64,000 bases of DNA from JBDTMT01 sp033764095 (GCA_033764095.1 JANRJF010000458.1:1-64000); one strand, 5' to 3'. Counted from the first letter of the stretch, positions 11,955 to 21,366 are shown. The notes: generated by a model from the sequence alone, not told the origin. Numbers and translations are program-made.

Positions 11955-12431
11955 TTATTTCTCCAGGAAGGGGAGCAGATCGGTGTGGTGGCCGATCATC
12001 TTCCACGCGCCCTGTTCCTTGCGGAATACGTTGGTGGCGCGAATGGAAACCTTGGCGGGCTTGCCGCCGGCGTTGGTGTTCTCGCCCTCCTCGTAGTTGC
12101 TGACGACGGCGAGATCGCCCGCGACGACGGTGTGCATCCGCGTCGGGTGCACGGCGCCGCCCAGCTTGCGCGCCGCCTGCGCCTCCCAGACCGCCGACAC
12201 CTGTTCCCAGCCGACCTGGAAGCCGCCGCCGGGGCCCATGTAGGTCACGTCGGGTTGATGCGACCACACGTCCTTCATCGGCGCCGCGTCGCCGGTGAAC
12301 ATCACGTTCAGGGCCGCGTAGAACCGTCCGGCGGCGTCGCCGACCGCCTTCTCCTCCGAGTCGGCGCGCGCCAGGTTCGCCGCGAGCAGCGCGACCAGGG
12401 CGCAGACGCCGATCGACCAGTGCTTGCTCAT
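11955..12431 (-). CDS. Exported NTF2-like (SnoaL/DUF4440-type) protein
   Basis: 158 residues with a signal peptide (MSKHWSIGVCALVALLAANLARA). The rest has the cone-shaped NTF2-like pattern: an amphipathic N-terminal helix (VGDAAGRFYAALNVMFTGD), a VTYMGPGGGF strand, WEQVSAVWE, and the closing VFRKEQGAWKMIGHH hairpin. Such proteins can be ligand-binding or ketosteroid-isomerase-like enzymes; no catalytic residues can be assigned here. GGAGGT lies six bases upstream of the ATG. A degraded relative is at 7433-7555. Confidence 0.78.
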   Translation of the reverse strand: MSKHWSIGVCALVALLAANLARADSEEKAVGDAAGRFYAALNVMFTGDAAPMKDVWSHQPDVTYMGPGGGFQVGWEQVSAVWEAQAARKLGGAVHPTRMHTVVAGDLAVVSNYEEGENTNAGGKPAKVSIRATNVFRKEQGAWKMIGHHTDLLPFLEK

Positions 12432-12788
12432 TCGCTACCTCCGAGTCGGTGGGCGGCCGGCCGCCGCCAGTCCTGACCGCGGCAGCAGGGCAAGTCCCGC
12501 GCCACCTGTCGAGCCGGCGATACCCCGGCGGATCCCCCTCGAAGGAGGCGACGGCGCCGTGGCGGATAGGCGCTGTCCGCCCGATTACACGATTCCCCGG
12601 GATCGGGAGTCCGGCCGCGTCGCCTCCCAAGTCCCGGAATCAACCGTCGGCGGTTCCCAGCCGTGCGAAAGCCCACGCCGGCCGGCTGCAGACTGGCATC
12701 CCCCGCGGCCGGGCACGCGGCCTGCTGAAGCGTGCCGGGTGTCGTCCCCGGCGCAGGCGCCGGCGCGCGAGGAGCGGAAGGAGAACCT
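12432..12788. other. Divergent intergenic region before the cbb3 operon
   Basis: About 357 bases separate the NTF2-like gene from ccoN. It must hold the operon promoter. I looked for an FNR/Anr box (TTGAT-N4-ATCAA) and did not find a convincing one, nor a clear -35/-10 pair. AAGGAG just before ccoN is its ribosome-binding site. Confidence 0.4.
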
Positions 12789-14240
12789 ATGAGCAGCACG
12801 CCAGCGATGCCGGTGCCGTACGATTACCGGGTGGTGCGCCAGTTCTCGATCATGGCCCTGGTCTGGGGCGTGGTCGGCATGCTGGTCGGCGTCGTGCTTG
12901 CCGCCCAGCTCACCTGGCCGGATCTCAACCCCGGCATCGCCTGGCTGACCTACTCGCGGCTGCGGCCGCTGCACACCAACGCGGTGATCTTCGCGTTCGG
13001 CGGCTCGGCGTTGTTCGCGACCGCGTACTACGTCGTCCAGCGCACCTGCGCGACGGCGCTGTTCCTGCCGCGCCTCGCCGGCTTCACCTTCTGGGGCTGG
13101 CAGGCGGTGATCGTCGCCGCGGCGATCACCCTGCCGCTCGGCTACACCACCGCCAAGGAGTACGCCGAGCTCGAGTGGCCGATCGACATCCTGATCGCCG
13201 TCGTCTGGGTGGCCTTCGCGGTGGTCTTCTTCGGCACCATCGCCAAGCGGCGGGTGCAGCACATCTACGTCGCCAACTGGTTCTACGGCGCCTTCATCAT
13301 CACCATCGCGCTGCTGCACATCGTCAACAGCCTCGAGATCCCGGTCGCGCCGCTCAAGTCGTACTCGGTCTTCGCCGGCGCCACCGACGCCATGGTGCAG
13401 TGGTGGTACGGCCACAACGCGGTCGGCTTCTTCCTCACCGCCGGCTTCCTCGGGATGATGTACTACTTCATCCCCAAGCAGGCGGAGCGGCCGATCTACT
13501 CGTACCGCCTGTCGGTGGTGCACTTCTGGGCGCTGATCGGCATCTACATGTGGGCCGGCCCGCATCATCTGCACTACAGCGCGCTGCCCGACTGGGCGCA
13601 GACGCTCGGCATGGTCTTCTCCGTGATCCTCTGGGCGCCGTCGTGGGGTGGGATGATCAACGGCATCATGACGCTCTCCGGCGCCTGGGAGAAGCTGCGC
13701 ACCGACCCGATCCTGCGCTTCATGATCGTGGCGCTGTCCTTCTACGGCATGTCGACCTTCGAGGGGCCGATGATGTCGATCAAGACCGTCAACGCGCTCA
13801 GCCACGACACCGACTGGACCATTGGCCACGTCCACTCCGGCAGTCTCGGCTGGGTGGCGCTGATCACCATGGGCTGCCTCTACACGCTGGTGCCGCGGCT
13901 GTACGGCCGCAAGCAGATGTACAGCGTGCCGCTGATCAACACCCACTTCTGGCTCTCGACCATCGGCATCGTTCTCTACATCTCGTCGATGTGGATCGCC
14001 GGCCTGATGCAGGGCCTGATGTGGCGCGCGGTCAACGACGACGGCACGCTCACCTACACCTTCATCGAGTCGATCAAGGCCACCTACCCCTACTACGTCG
14101 GCCGCCTCGCCGGCGGCACGATCTTCCTGATCGGCATGCTGGTGATGGTCTACAACATGGCTCGCACCATTCGCGCCGGCCGCGCCGTCGTCGAGACGGC
14201 CGCGCTGCCGAGCACGACGCCGGTGGTGCACGCCGCCTGA
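12789..14240 (+). CDS. ccoN: cbb3-type cytochrome c oxidase subunit I
   Basis: Catalytic subunit of the high-affinity cbb3 terminal oxidase in the inner membrane; reduces O2 to water with cytochrome c electrons and pumps protons. 483 residues with about 12 membrane helices. Heme and copper ligands are visible: LRPLHTNAV (His62, low-spin heme), WWYGHNAVGFFLT (CuB), GPHHLHY (CuB), and DWTIGHVHSG (heme b3 and heme b). The start at 12789 follows AAGGAG; upstream in-frame sequence is not oxidase-like. First gene of ccoNOQPGHIS, with 22 bases to ccoO. The order and single-operon spacing indicate co-expression of oxidase and its assembly factors. Confidence 0.97.
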   Translation: MSSTPAMPVPYDYRVVRQFSIMALVWGVVGMLVGVVLAAQLTWPDLNPGIAWLTYSRLRPLHTNAVIFAFGGSALFATAYYVVQRTCATALFLPRLAGFTFWGWQAVIVAAAITLPLGYTTAKEYAELEWPIDILIAVVWVAFAVVFFGTIAKRRVQHIYVANWFYGAFIITIALLHIVNSLEIPVAPLKSYSVFAGATDAMVQWWYGHNAVGFFLTAGFLGMMYYFIPKQAERPIYSYRLSVVHFWALIGIYMWAGPHHLHYSALPDWAQTLGMVFSVILWAPSWGGMINGIMTLSGAWEKLRTDPILRFMIVALSFYGMSTFEGPMMSIKTVNALSHDTDWTIGHVHSGSLGWVALITMGCLYTLVPRLYGRKQMYSVPLINTHFWLSTIGIVLYISSMWIAGLMQGLMWRAVNDDGTLTYTFIESIKATYPYYVGRLAGGTIFLIGMLVMVYNMARTIRAGRAVVETAALPSTTPVVHAA

Positions 14241-14262
14241 GGCGGCGCGCGGGAGACGCAGC

Positions 14263-14880
14263 ATGGCCGCCACCGAACAACCCCTGGTCGAACGCAACAT
14301 CGGGATCATGGGGATCCTGATCTTCATCGTCGTCAGCTTCGCGGGACTCGCCGAGATCGTGCCGCTGCTGGCGGGCACCCAGGTGAACCAGCCGATCGAG
14401 GGCGTGCAGCCGCTCGAGCCGTTGGCCCTGGAGGGGCGCGACGTCTACATCCGCGACGGCTGCCACGTCTGCCACACGCAGATGATCCGGCCGCTGCGCG
14501 CCGAGGTCGAGCGCTACGGCCACTACTCGGTGGCCGGCGAATCGGTCTACGACCATCCCTTCCTGTTCGGCTCCAAGCGCACCGGACCCGACCTGGCGCG
14601 GGTCGGCGGCCGCTACTCGGACGAGTGGCACCGCATCCACCTGTTGAATCCGCGCGACCTGGTGCCGGAGTCGAACATGCCGCGCTTTCCGTGGCTGGCG
14701 ACCAACACGCTCGACAGCGACCTCACCGCCGACAAGATGCGCGCCCTGCGCACGGTCGGCGTCCCCTACACCGACGACCAGATCGCCGGCGCCAAGGCGG
14801 CGGTCGATGGCCGCACCGAGATGGACGCGCTCATCGCCTACCTGCAGCAGCTCGGCCTGGCCCTGAAAGGACGGCAGTAG
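14263..14880 (+). CDS. ccoO: cbb3 oxidase subunit II, mono-heme cytochrome c
   Basis: Membrane-anchored mono-heme cytochrome c that passes electrons toward CcoN. 205 residues: one N-terminal helix (GIMGILIFIVVSFAGLAEIV), then periplasmic domain with heme motif CHVCH (Cys67, Cys70, His71) and TQMIRPLRAE typical of CcoO/FixO. A later Met, as in ESNMPRFPW, is the likely axial ligand. Preceded by GGGAG and followed two bases later by ccoQ. Confidence 0.96.
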   Translation: MAATEQPLVERNIGIMGILIFIVVSFAGLAEIVPLLAGTQVNQPIEGVQPLEPLALEGRDVYIRDGCHVCHTQMIRPLRAEVERYGHYSVAGESVYDHPFLFGSKRTGPDLARVGGRYSDEWHRIHLLNPRDLVPESNMPRFPWLATNTLDSDLTADKMRALRTVGVPYTDDQIAGAKAAVDGRTEMDALIAYLQQLGLALKGRQ

Positions 14881-14882
14881 CC

Positions 14883-15068
14883 ATGGGCAGCGGTCTCTTC
14901 ATCGCCATCGCCGACGCGATCCTGTTCGTCGCCTTCGTCGTCTTCTGCGTGTGGGCCTTCAGCCCGGCGCAGAAGCGCCGTTGGCAGGAGTCCGCCGAGC
15001 TGCCCTTCCTCGACGACGACGGAGGCCCGAGCGCACCGGCGGCGCAGGGAGGAGCCCGCCATGAGTGA
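14883..15068 (+). CDS. ccoQ: cbb3 oxidase small subunit CcoQ
   Basis: 61-residue single-helix protein (LFIAIADAILFVAFVVFCVWAFSP) with the typical QKRRWQE after the helix. CcoQ stabilises the interaction of CcoP with the CcoNO core. The acidic tail (LPFLDDDGG) also fits the family. The start lies two bases after ccoO, and its end overlaps the ccoP start by eight bases, implying translational coupling. Confidence 0.9.
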   Translation: MGSGLFIAIADAILFVAFVVFCVWAFSPAQKRRWQESAELPFLDDDGGPSAPAAQGGARHE

Positions 15069-15948
15069 CGTGCTGAGCTGGTGGGTCATCCTGCTCACGC
15101 TGTCGAACATCTTCGCCTGCTTCGGCCTGCTGCTGTGGGCGCGCAGCAAGCGCGTCGCCGGCGCCGCGCACGAGACGCTCGGTCACGCGTACGACGGCAT
15201 CCAGGAGCTCGACACGCCGCTGCCGCGCTGGTGGCTGTGGATCTTCATCGGCACCATCGTCTTCTCACTCGTCTACCTGGCGCTGTACCCGGGCCTGGGC
15301 AACTTCCCCGGCGTGCTCGGCTGGACCTCGTCCGGCCAGCTGCATCAGGAGATGGCGCGCGCCGACGCCGAGTACGGCCCGCTCTACGCCGCCTACGCCG
15401 CCAAGCCGATCCCCGAGCTGGTCCACGATGCCAAGGCGCTGCAGATGGGCCAGCGCCTGTTCGCCAACAACTGCGCGCAGTGCCACGGCTCCGACGCGCG
15501 CGGCGGCGTCGGCTTCCCCAACCTCACCGACAACGACTGGATCTGGGGCGGCGACCCCGACACCATCAAGACGACGATCCTCGCCGGCCGCAACGGCGTC
15601 ATGCCGCCGTTCGCCCCCGCCATCGGCGGCGACGAAGGCATCCCGCTGGTCGTCGCCTACGTGCAGAGCCTGAGCGGCATGCAGGTGGACGCCGACAAGG
15701 CGGCCGCCGGCAAGGTCAAGTTCAACACCATCTGCATGGCCTGCCACGGTCTGGACGGGAAGGGGAACCAGACGCTGGGCGCGCCCAACCTCACCGACGA
15801 CGTCTGGCTCTTCGGCAACGACGAGGCGAGCATCGCCGAGGGCCTGCGCAAGGGCCGCAACAGCAAGATGCCGGCGCACGCCGACATTCTCGGCGAGCAG
15901 AAGGCGCACGTCGTCGCCGCCTACGTCTACAGCCTGTCGCACCGGTGA
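15061..15948 (+). CDS. ccoP: cbb3 oxidase subunit III, di-heme cytochrome c
   Basis: Di-heme cytochrome subunit that accepts electrons from soluble or membrane cytochromes. 295 residues: short N-terminal helix, then the conserved DGIQELDTPLPRWWLWIF segment leading to a second helix, then two periplasmic cytochrome domains with CAQCH (138-142) and CMACH (225-229). The motif MPPFAP near residue 181 and MPAH near 275 carry the likely Met ligands. The double-helix N-terminus corresponds to the CcoP form with a long anchor. Confidence 0.96.
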   Translation: MSDVLSWWVILLTLSNIFACFGLLLWARSKRVAGAAHETLGHAYDGIQELDTPLPRWWLWIFIGTIVFSLVYLALYPGLGNFPGVLGWTSSGQLHQEMARADAEYGPLYAAYAAKPIPELVHDAKALQMGQRLFANNCAQCHGSDARGGVGFPNLTDNDWIWGGDPDTIKTTILAGRNGVMPPFAPAIGGDEGIPLVVAYVQSLSGMQVDADKAAAGKVKFNTICMACHGLDGKGNQTLGAPNLTDDVWLFGNDEASIAEGLRKGRNSKMPAHADILGEQKAHVVAAYVYSLSHR

Positions 15949-15975
15949 GGACGACGCCCGCGTCGAGGCAACGCC

Positions 15976-17445
15976 ATGACTCCATCCACCGCTCAGCGCG
16001 CCGGCAACCGCGACAGCGCGCCGCCGGTCAGCGAGGTGTCGCTCTACGCCAAGCGCCAGCACATCTACCAACAGGAGGTGCAGGGGCCGTGGCAGCGGCG
16101 GCGCGCGCTGGCGCTCTTCCTCCTCGCCGGCGTGTTCTTCGCCGCGCCGTGGCTGACCTGGTCCGGACGGCAGGCGATCTGGTTCGATCTACCCAACCGC
16201 AAGTTCTATCTCTTCGCCCTCACCTTCTGGCCGCAGGACTTCATCTTCCTGTCCTGGATGCTGATGATCGCGGCCTTCAGCCTCTTCTTCTTCACCGCCC
16301 TCGCCGGCCGTCTGTGGTGCGGCTACGCCTGCCCGCAGACGGTGTGGACCAAGTTCTTCATGTGGATCGAGTGGCTGGTCGAGGGCGACCGCAATGACCG
16401 CATCCGCCTCGACCGCAACCGCTGGAGCGCCGCCAAGCTGGCGCGCAAGGCCGGCAAGCACGGCGCCTGGCTGCTGCTGGCGCTGGCCGTGTCGCTCACC
16501 TTCCTCGGCTACTTCACGCCCATCCGCGCGCTGCTGCCGCGCTTCGCCAACGCCGGTCTCGGCGGCTGGGAGACCTTCTTCGCCGCCTTCTTCACCGCCG
16601 CGCTCTACCTCGACGCCGGCTGGATGCGCGAGCAGATCTGCAAATACGCCTGCCCCTACGCCCGCTTCCAGGGCGCCATGTTCGACACCAACACGCTGAC
16701 CATCTTCTACGACGGCGGCCGCGGCGAGCCGCGCGGACACCGCGCCCGCGCGGCGGACCGCGGCGCCGGCGGTCTCGGCGACTGCATCGACTGCGGCCTC
16801 TGCGTGCGCGTCTGTCCGACCGGCATCGATATCCGCAACGGCACCCAGTACGAGTGCATCGGCTGCGCCGCCTGCATCGACGCCTGCGACGGCGTCATGG
16901 ACGAGATGGGCTACGCCAAGGGGCTGGTGCGCTACGCCAGCGAAACCAGCCTGCGCACCGGCCACCTGCGCATCCTGCGGCCGCGCGTCGTCGCCTACGG
17001 CGTGATCCTGGCGCTGATCACCAGCACCTTCGCCTACGCGCTGAGCCAGCGGGTGCCGCTGCGGGTGGACGTCCTGCACGACCGCGCCCGCCTCTACCGC
17101 ATGACCCACGACGGGCTGGTCGAGAACACCTACACGCTGAAGATCATGAATCTCGATCAGCAGCCGCACGCCTACGCGATCGCCGCCGGCGGCCTCGAGC
17201 ACCTGACGCTGGTCGCGCCCGGCGACATCCGCGTCGCGCCGGGCGAGATTGCCGACGTGCCGGTGCGCCTGCAGGCGCCGCCCGATCGGCGGGCGGAGCA
17301 GTCGCGCGACGTCCACTTCCGCATCAGCGCCCTCGACGCACCGGCGCTCGCCGTGCGCGAGACCAGTCGCTTCATCGCGCCCGCCCCGCCGCGCGAGGCG
17401 CACGAGGCGCACGAGGGGCACGAGGCGCACCCGGAGCACGAGTAG
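15976..17445 (+). CDS. ccoG: cbb3 assembly / copper-reducing ferredoxin-like protein CcoG
   Basis: Membrane polyferredoxin (FixG/RdxA family) required for cbb3 maturation, reported to reduce Cu(II) for delivery to CuB. 489 residues with about five helices; CGYACPQTVW near 115 and CKYACPYARFQG near 220 are the twin-Cys family motifs; two 4Fe-4S clusters are at CIDCGLCVRVCP and CIGCAACIDACD (about 270-310). A C-terminal Ig-like domain follows. Unusual: the last 17 residues are a His/Glu repeat (REAHEAHEGHEAHPEHE) that could bind metal. Confidence 0.95.
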   Translation: MTPSTAQRAGNRDSAPPVSEVSLYAKRQHIYQQEVQGPWQRRRALALFLLAGVFFAAPWLTWSGRQAIWFDLPNRKFYLFALTFWPQDFIFLSWMLMIAAFSLFFFTALAGRLWCGYACPQTVWTKFFMWIEWLVEGDRNDRIRLDRNRWSAAKLARKAGKHGAWLLLALAVSLTFLGYFTPIRALLPRFANAGLGGWETFFAAFFTAALYLDAGWMREQICKYACPYARFQGAMFDTNTLTIFYDGGRGEPRGHRARAADRGAGGLGDCIDCGLCVRVCPTGIDIRNGTQYECIGCAACIDACDGVMDEMGYAKGLVRYASETSLRTGHLRILRPRVVAYGVILALITSTFAYALSQRVPLRVDVLHDRARLYRMTHDGLVENTYTLKIMNLDQQPHAYAIAAGGLEHLTLVAPGDIRVAPGEIADVPVRLQAPPDRRAEQSRDVHFRISALDAPALAVRETSRFIAPAPPREAHEAHEGHEAHPEHE

Positions 17446-17454
17446 GAGCCGCGC

Positions 17455-18006
17455 ATGCCTTGCGTCATCGCCCTGCCGTCGGCGGCGCCCCCGCCGCCCT
17501 GGTACCGCCAGTTCTGGCCCTGGTTCCTGATCGCGGTGCCGGGGCTCAGCGTCGTCGCCAGCCTCGCCATGCTGGTGATCGCCGTGCGCCACGCCGACTC
17601 GCTGGTGCGCGACGACTACTACGCCGCCGGCCTGGCGATCGATCGCGACTTCGCCCTCGAGCGGGTTGCCGCCCAGCGCCACCTGGTCGCCACGCTGCAC
17701 GACGACGACCACCGCCCCGAGCTGGCGCTCGAGCTGCGCGGCGAGGGCGTCGACCCGCACAGCGAGCTGACGCTCCTCCTCTCGCACCCGACCGACGCCG
17801 CGCGCGATCAGACCCTGCGCCTGCGCGCCGGGGCGGACGGCATCTTCCGCGCCGCGCTCGCCGCGCCGCTGCGCGGTCCGTGGAACGCCGCCCTCGCTCC
17901 CGCCGGTGGCGGCTGGCGTCTCGCCGCGCGCATCGACTTCGACGCGCCCACCCCGCCGCAGCTCCCGGGCAGCGCCGCTGGCGCGCCGCGGCAGCCGGTT
18001 CCATGA
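17455..18006 (+). CDS. ccoH: cbb3 assembly protein CcoH / FixH
   Basis: Single-helix membrane protein needed for stable cbb3 assembly. 183 residues: PWYRQFWPWFLIAVPG enters one helix, followed by the diagnostic VRDDYYAAGLAID. The remainder is a periplasmic β-rich FixH domain. TAGGAG lies six bases before ATG. The last four bases (ATGA) overlap the start of ccoI. Confidence 0.9.
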   Translation: MPCVIALPSAAPPPPWYRQFWPWFLIAVPGLSVVASLAMLVIAVRHADSLVRDDYYAAGLAIDRDFALERVAAQRHLVATLHDDDHRPELALELRGEGVDPHSELTLLLSHPTDAARDQTLRLRAGADGIFRAALAAPLRGPWNAALAPAGGGWRLAARIDFDAPTPPQLPGSAAGAPRQPVP

Positions 18007-20474
18007 CAGCGGCCGCACCCTGCGAGGTCTGCTTCCACTGCGGCCTGCCCATCCCGCCCGGACTCGACTGCTCCGCCGTCGTCGACGGCGCGGCGCGCGC
18101 GATGTGCTGCCCGGGCTGTGCCGCGGTCGCCGAGCTGATCGTCGCCAGCGGCCTCGCCGACTACTACCGCTATCGCCAGTCCCCCGGCGGTACCCCCGAG
18201 GCGTCCGCCGCGGCCGTGCGCGAGTTGCTGCGCTACGACCAGCCGGCGCTGCAGCGCGGCGTGGTCAGCGACGACGGCGACGGCGTCCGCCGCGTCACCC
18301 TCGCCCTGCGCGGCCTGCGCTGCGCGGCCTGCGCCTGGCTGATCGAACGCCACCTGCAGCGCCAGCCCGGCGTGCTGGAGATGCGCGTCAACCTCGCCAG
18401 CGAGCGCGCCGAGCTGCGCTGGCGCGAAGGCGACACCCGCCTCAGCACGCTGCTCGCCGAGATCGATCGCCTGGGCTACGACGCCCAGCCCTATCGCCCC
18501 GACGCCCAGGAGGCGGCGCGGCGCGAGGCGTACCGCGCCGCCCTGCGCCGCCTGGCGCTCGCCGGGCTCGGCGCCATGCAGGTGATGATGTTCGCCGTCG
18601 GCCTCTACGCCGGCGCCTGGCAGGACATCGCCCCGGTCTACCGCGACTACCTGCGCCTGGTCAGCGCGCTGGTGACGGCGCCGATCGTCGCCTACGCGGC
18701 ACGCCCGTTCTTCAGCGCCGCGTGGCGCGACCTGCGCAACCGCCGCGTCGGCATGGATGTGCCGGTGGCGCTCGCCATCGTCGTCGCCTTCCTCGCCAGC
18801 CTGGTGGCGACGGGGCTGCGCCGCGGCGAGGTCTACTTCGACTCGGTGTGCATGTTCGTCTTCCTGCTCTCGCTGGCGCGCTTCCTCGAAATGCGCGCCC
18901 GCCACCGTGCCCAGGCGGCCGTCGAGGGTGCCCTGCGGCGACCGCCGGCGCACGCCACGCTGATGCGCGACGGCGGCAGCGAGGTGGTGGCGGCGGCCGA
19001 GTTGCAGCCCGGCGACCGCGTCCTGGTGCGGCCGGGGGAGACGCTGCCCGCCGATGGCGTGGTGGCGAGCGGCCAGGGCTGGGTCAACGAGGCGATGCTC
19101 ACCGGCGAGCAGTGGCCGCGCGCCCGCCGGCCCGGCGATCGCGTCATCGGCGGCACCCAGAACGGCGAGAGCCCGCTCGAGGTGCTCGTCGAGCGCGCCG
19201 GGGCCGACGGCATCCTCGCCGGCATCCAGCGCCTGGTGGATCGCGCCGGCGCCGAGAAGCCGCCGGTGGCGCGGCTCGCCGATCGCGTCGCCCGCGTCTT
19301 CGTCCCCGGCGTGCTGCTGCTGGCGCTGGTCGTCGCCGCCGCCTGGTGGCCGTTCGGTGCCGAGCGCGCCCTGTGGGTGACGCTCGCGGTGCTGGTGGTC
19401 AGCTGCCCGTGCGCACTGTCGCTGGCGACGCCGGCGGCACTCACCGCCGCCACCGGCGGGCTGCTCGGCCGCGGTCTGCTGATCACCCGCCCGCACGTGC
19501 TCGAGGGCCTCCACGCCGTCACCCACGTCGTCTTCGACAAGACCGGCACGCTCACCGAGGGCCGCTTCCGCCTGACGCGGACGGTGCCGCTGGCGGGGCG
19601 CGACGCCGGCGCGGCGTTGGCCGCGGCGCGGGCGCTGGAGAGCCGCTCCGGGCACCCGATCGCGCGCGCCTTCGCCGGCGCGGCCGCGCCCGCGGTCGCC
19701 GACGCGGTCGCCGTCGCCGGCCTCGGCGTCGAGGGCGTCATCGGCGGCACCCGCTACCGCATCGGCAATCCCGACTGGGTGTTGGAGCTCGCCGGCGCGG
19801 CCGGCGCCACGCCGCCGGAGGCGGACGCGATGTGGATCCTGCTCGGCGATGCGGGCGGCGCCGTCGCCTGGTTCGCGCTCGAGGATACGACGCGCCGCGA
19901 GGCGCCGCGCGCCGTGCGCGCGCTGCGCCAGCGCGGCGTCGTCGTGCAGCTGCTGAGCGGTGATCCCTCGCCGGCGGTGACGCGCCTGGCCGAGCGGCTC
20001 GGCATCGACGTCGCCGTGCGCGGCGCGTCGCCGGAGGACAAGCTGCGCCACGTGCGCGCCCTGCAGGCGCGTGGGGCGGTGGTGCTGATGGTCGGCGACG
20101 GCGTCAACGACGCCCCGGTGCTCGGCGCCGCGCAGGTCTCGGTGGCGATGGGCGGCGGGACCGACCTGGCGATGAGCCGCGCCGACGCCGTGCTGCTGCG
20201 CGAGGACCTGGCGGTGCTGCCGGACGCGTTGGCGCTCGCCCACCGCACCCGGCGTATCCTGCACCAGAACCTCGGCTGGGCGGTCGCATACAATGCCGTC
20301 GCGCTGCCGCTCGCCGCGCTCGGTTGGGTGACGCCGCTGTGGGCGGCGCTCGGCATGTCGGCCAGCTCCCTGGTGGTGGTGCTCAACGCCCTCCGCCTCG
20401 GCACGCCGCCGTCGCCCGCCGCGCCGGTGCCGGCGCGGCCGGCGATCGCGCGCCGCCTGGAGCAGCCGGCATGA
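18003..20474 (+). CDS. ccoI: Copper-translocating P1B-type ATPase CcoI
   Basis: Exports or delivers copper across the inner membrane for CuB of cbb3 oxidase. 823 residues. An N-terminal Cys-rich module (CFHCGLPIP, CCPGCAAVAELI) typical of CcoI/FixI precedes a heavy-metal-associated domain (LRGLRCAACAWLIE, about residue 107). Then come eight helices with the CPC metal channel motif (VSCPCALSLATPAAL), the phosphorylated Asp in DKTGTLTEG (about 511), GHPIARAF and GDGVNDAPVLG (about 698). The actuator loop reads TGEQ rather than the usual TGES. ATGA overlaps at both ends show coupled translation with ccoH and ccoS. Confidence 0.95.
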   Translation: MTAAAPCEVCFHCGLPIPPGLDCSAVVDGAARAMCCPGCAAVAELIVASGLADYYRYRQSPGGTPEASAAAVRELLRYDQPALQRGVVSDDGDGVRRVTLALRGLRCAACAWLIERHLQRQPGVLEMRVNLASERAELRWREGDTRLSTLLAEIDRLGYDAQPYRPDAQEAARREAYRAALRRLALAGLGAMQVMMFAVGLYAGAWQDIAPVYRDYLRLVSALVTAPIVAYAARPFFSAAWRDLRNRRVGMDVPVALAIVVAFLASLVATGLRRGEVYFDSVCMFVFLLSLARFLEMRARHRAQAAVEGALRRPPAHATLMRDGGSEVVAAAELQPGDRVLVRPGETLPADGVVASGQGWVNEAMLTGEQWPRARRPGDRVIGGTQNGESPLEVLVERAGADGILAGIQRLVDRAGAEKPPVARLADRVARVFVPGVLLLALVVAAAWWPFGAERALWVTLAVLVVSCPCALSLATPAALTAATGGLLGRGLLITRPHVLEGLHAVTHVVFDKTGTLTEGRFRLTRTVPLAGRDAGAALAAARALESRSGHPIARAFAGAAAPAVADAVAVAGLGVEGVIGGTRYRIGNPDWVLELAGAAGATPPEADAMWILLGDAGGAVAWFALEDTTRREAPRAVRALRQRGVVVQLLSGDPSPAVTRLAERLGIDVAVRGASPEDKLRHVRALQARGAVVLMVGDGVNDAPVLGAAQVSVAMGGGTDLAMSRADAVLLREDLAVLPDALALAHRTRRILHQNLGWAVAYNAVALPLAALGWVTPLWAALGMSASSLVVVLNALRLGTPPSPAAPVPARPAIARRLEQPA

Positions 20475-20635
20475 ACATCATCTTCGTCCTCATCCCGCTG
20501 GCGCTGCTGCTGCTCGTGGTGGCGATCGCCGCCTTCTTCTGGGCGGTGCAGCACGAGCAGTTCGACGACCTCGACTCGCCGGCGACGCGCATCCTGTTCG
20601 ACGACGACGAGCCCGGCGGGGAGGAGAGGCGGTGA
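20471..20635 (+). CDS. ccoS: cbb3 maturation protein CcoS
   Basis: 54-residue single-helix protein (MNIIFVLIPLALLLLVVAIAA) with the family's FFWAV..QFDDLDSPATRIL segment. CcoS is needed to insert heme and copper into CcoN. Start overlaps the ccoI stop (ATGA) and its stop overlaps the next start (GTGA). Confidence 0.93.
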   Translation: MNIIFVLIPLALLLLVVAIAAFFWAVQHEQFDDLDSPATRILFDDDEPGGEERR

Positions 20636-21366
20636 CGCCGCCGCTCGACGCCGTCAGCCTGCTCGGCGGCCTCGGCCTCGGCGCGCTGGGCAGCGCCCAC
20701 TGCGTCGCCATGTGCGGCGGCATCGCAGGTGCGCTCGCCCTGGCGCCGGGGGCCACCGGCGCCGCCGCGGCGGTCGCTCGCCAGACCGCCTACAACGTCG
20801 GACGGATCACCAGCTACGCCGTCGCCGGCGCGCTCGCCGGCGCCCTCGGCGTCGCCCTCGCCGGGCTCTTCGGCGGCACCGGCATCGCCCTGCTGCGCGC
20901 GCTCGCCGCGCTGTTGCTGCTGGCGCTCGGCCTCTATCTCTCCGGCTGGTGGTCCGGCCTCGTCCGCCTCGAGCGCTTGGGCGCGCGCCTCTGGCGGCGT
21001 ATCGCGCCGCTCGCCGCGCGCCTGCGGCCAGGCCGTTCCATCGGCGGCGCCCTGGCGCTCGGTATGCTGTGGGGCTGGCTGCCGTGCGGGCTCGTCTACA
21101 GTGCCCTGGCGCTGGCGGCGACCGCCGGTGACTGGCGCCACGGCGCGCTGCTGATGGCCGGTTTCGGCCTCGGCACCCTGCCGGCGATGCTCGCCACCGG
21201 TCTCGTCGCCGGTCGTGTCGGCGGCCTCGCACGCCGCGCCGCCCCGCGTCGCGTCGCCGGGATCCTGCTGATCGGCTTCGGCCTGTGGACGTTTGCCGCC
21301 AGCGGCGCCGTCGCCCATCTCCGCGGCGCCGCGCCGGCCCCCTGCCACGACCACGGCGCGCCCTGA
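20632..21366 (+). CDS. TauE/SafE- or UreH-like membrane protein linked to cbb3 assembly
   Basis: 244 residues with about six helices. GSAHCVAMCGG near the N-terminus and GWLPCGLVYSAL in the middle carry paired Cys residues characteristic of the DsbD/CcdA-related 'sulfite exporter TauE/SafE' (UreH-like) group that regularly follows ccoS. It probably serves metal transport or thiol redox supply for oxidase maturation, but that is inferred from context. GTG start overlapping ccoS. The C-terminus ends in a Cys/His-rich tail (APCHDHGAP). Confidence 0.82.
   Translation: MTPPLDAVSLLGGLGLGALGSAHCVAMCGGIAGALALAPGATGAAAAVARQTAYNVGRITSYAVAGALAGALGVALAGLFGGTGIALLRALAALLLLALGLYLSGWWSGLVRLERLGARLWRRIAPLAARLRPGRSIGGALALGMLWGWLPCGLVYSALALAATAGDWRHGALLMAGFGLGTLPAMLATGLVAGRVGGLARRAAPRRVAGILLIGFGLWTFAASGAVAHLRGAAPAPCHDHGAP

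Noticed and set aside
12432..12788. Search for an FNR/Anr box before ccoN
   Set aside because: No TTGAT-N4-ATCAA match found by eye, so I make no claim on oxygen regulation.
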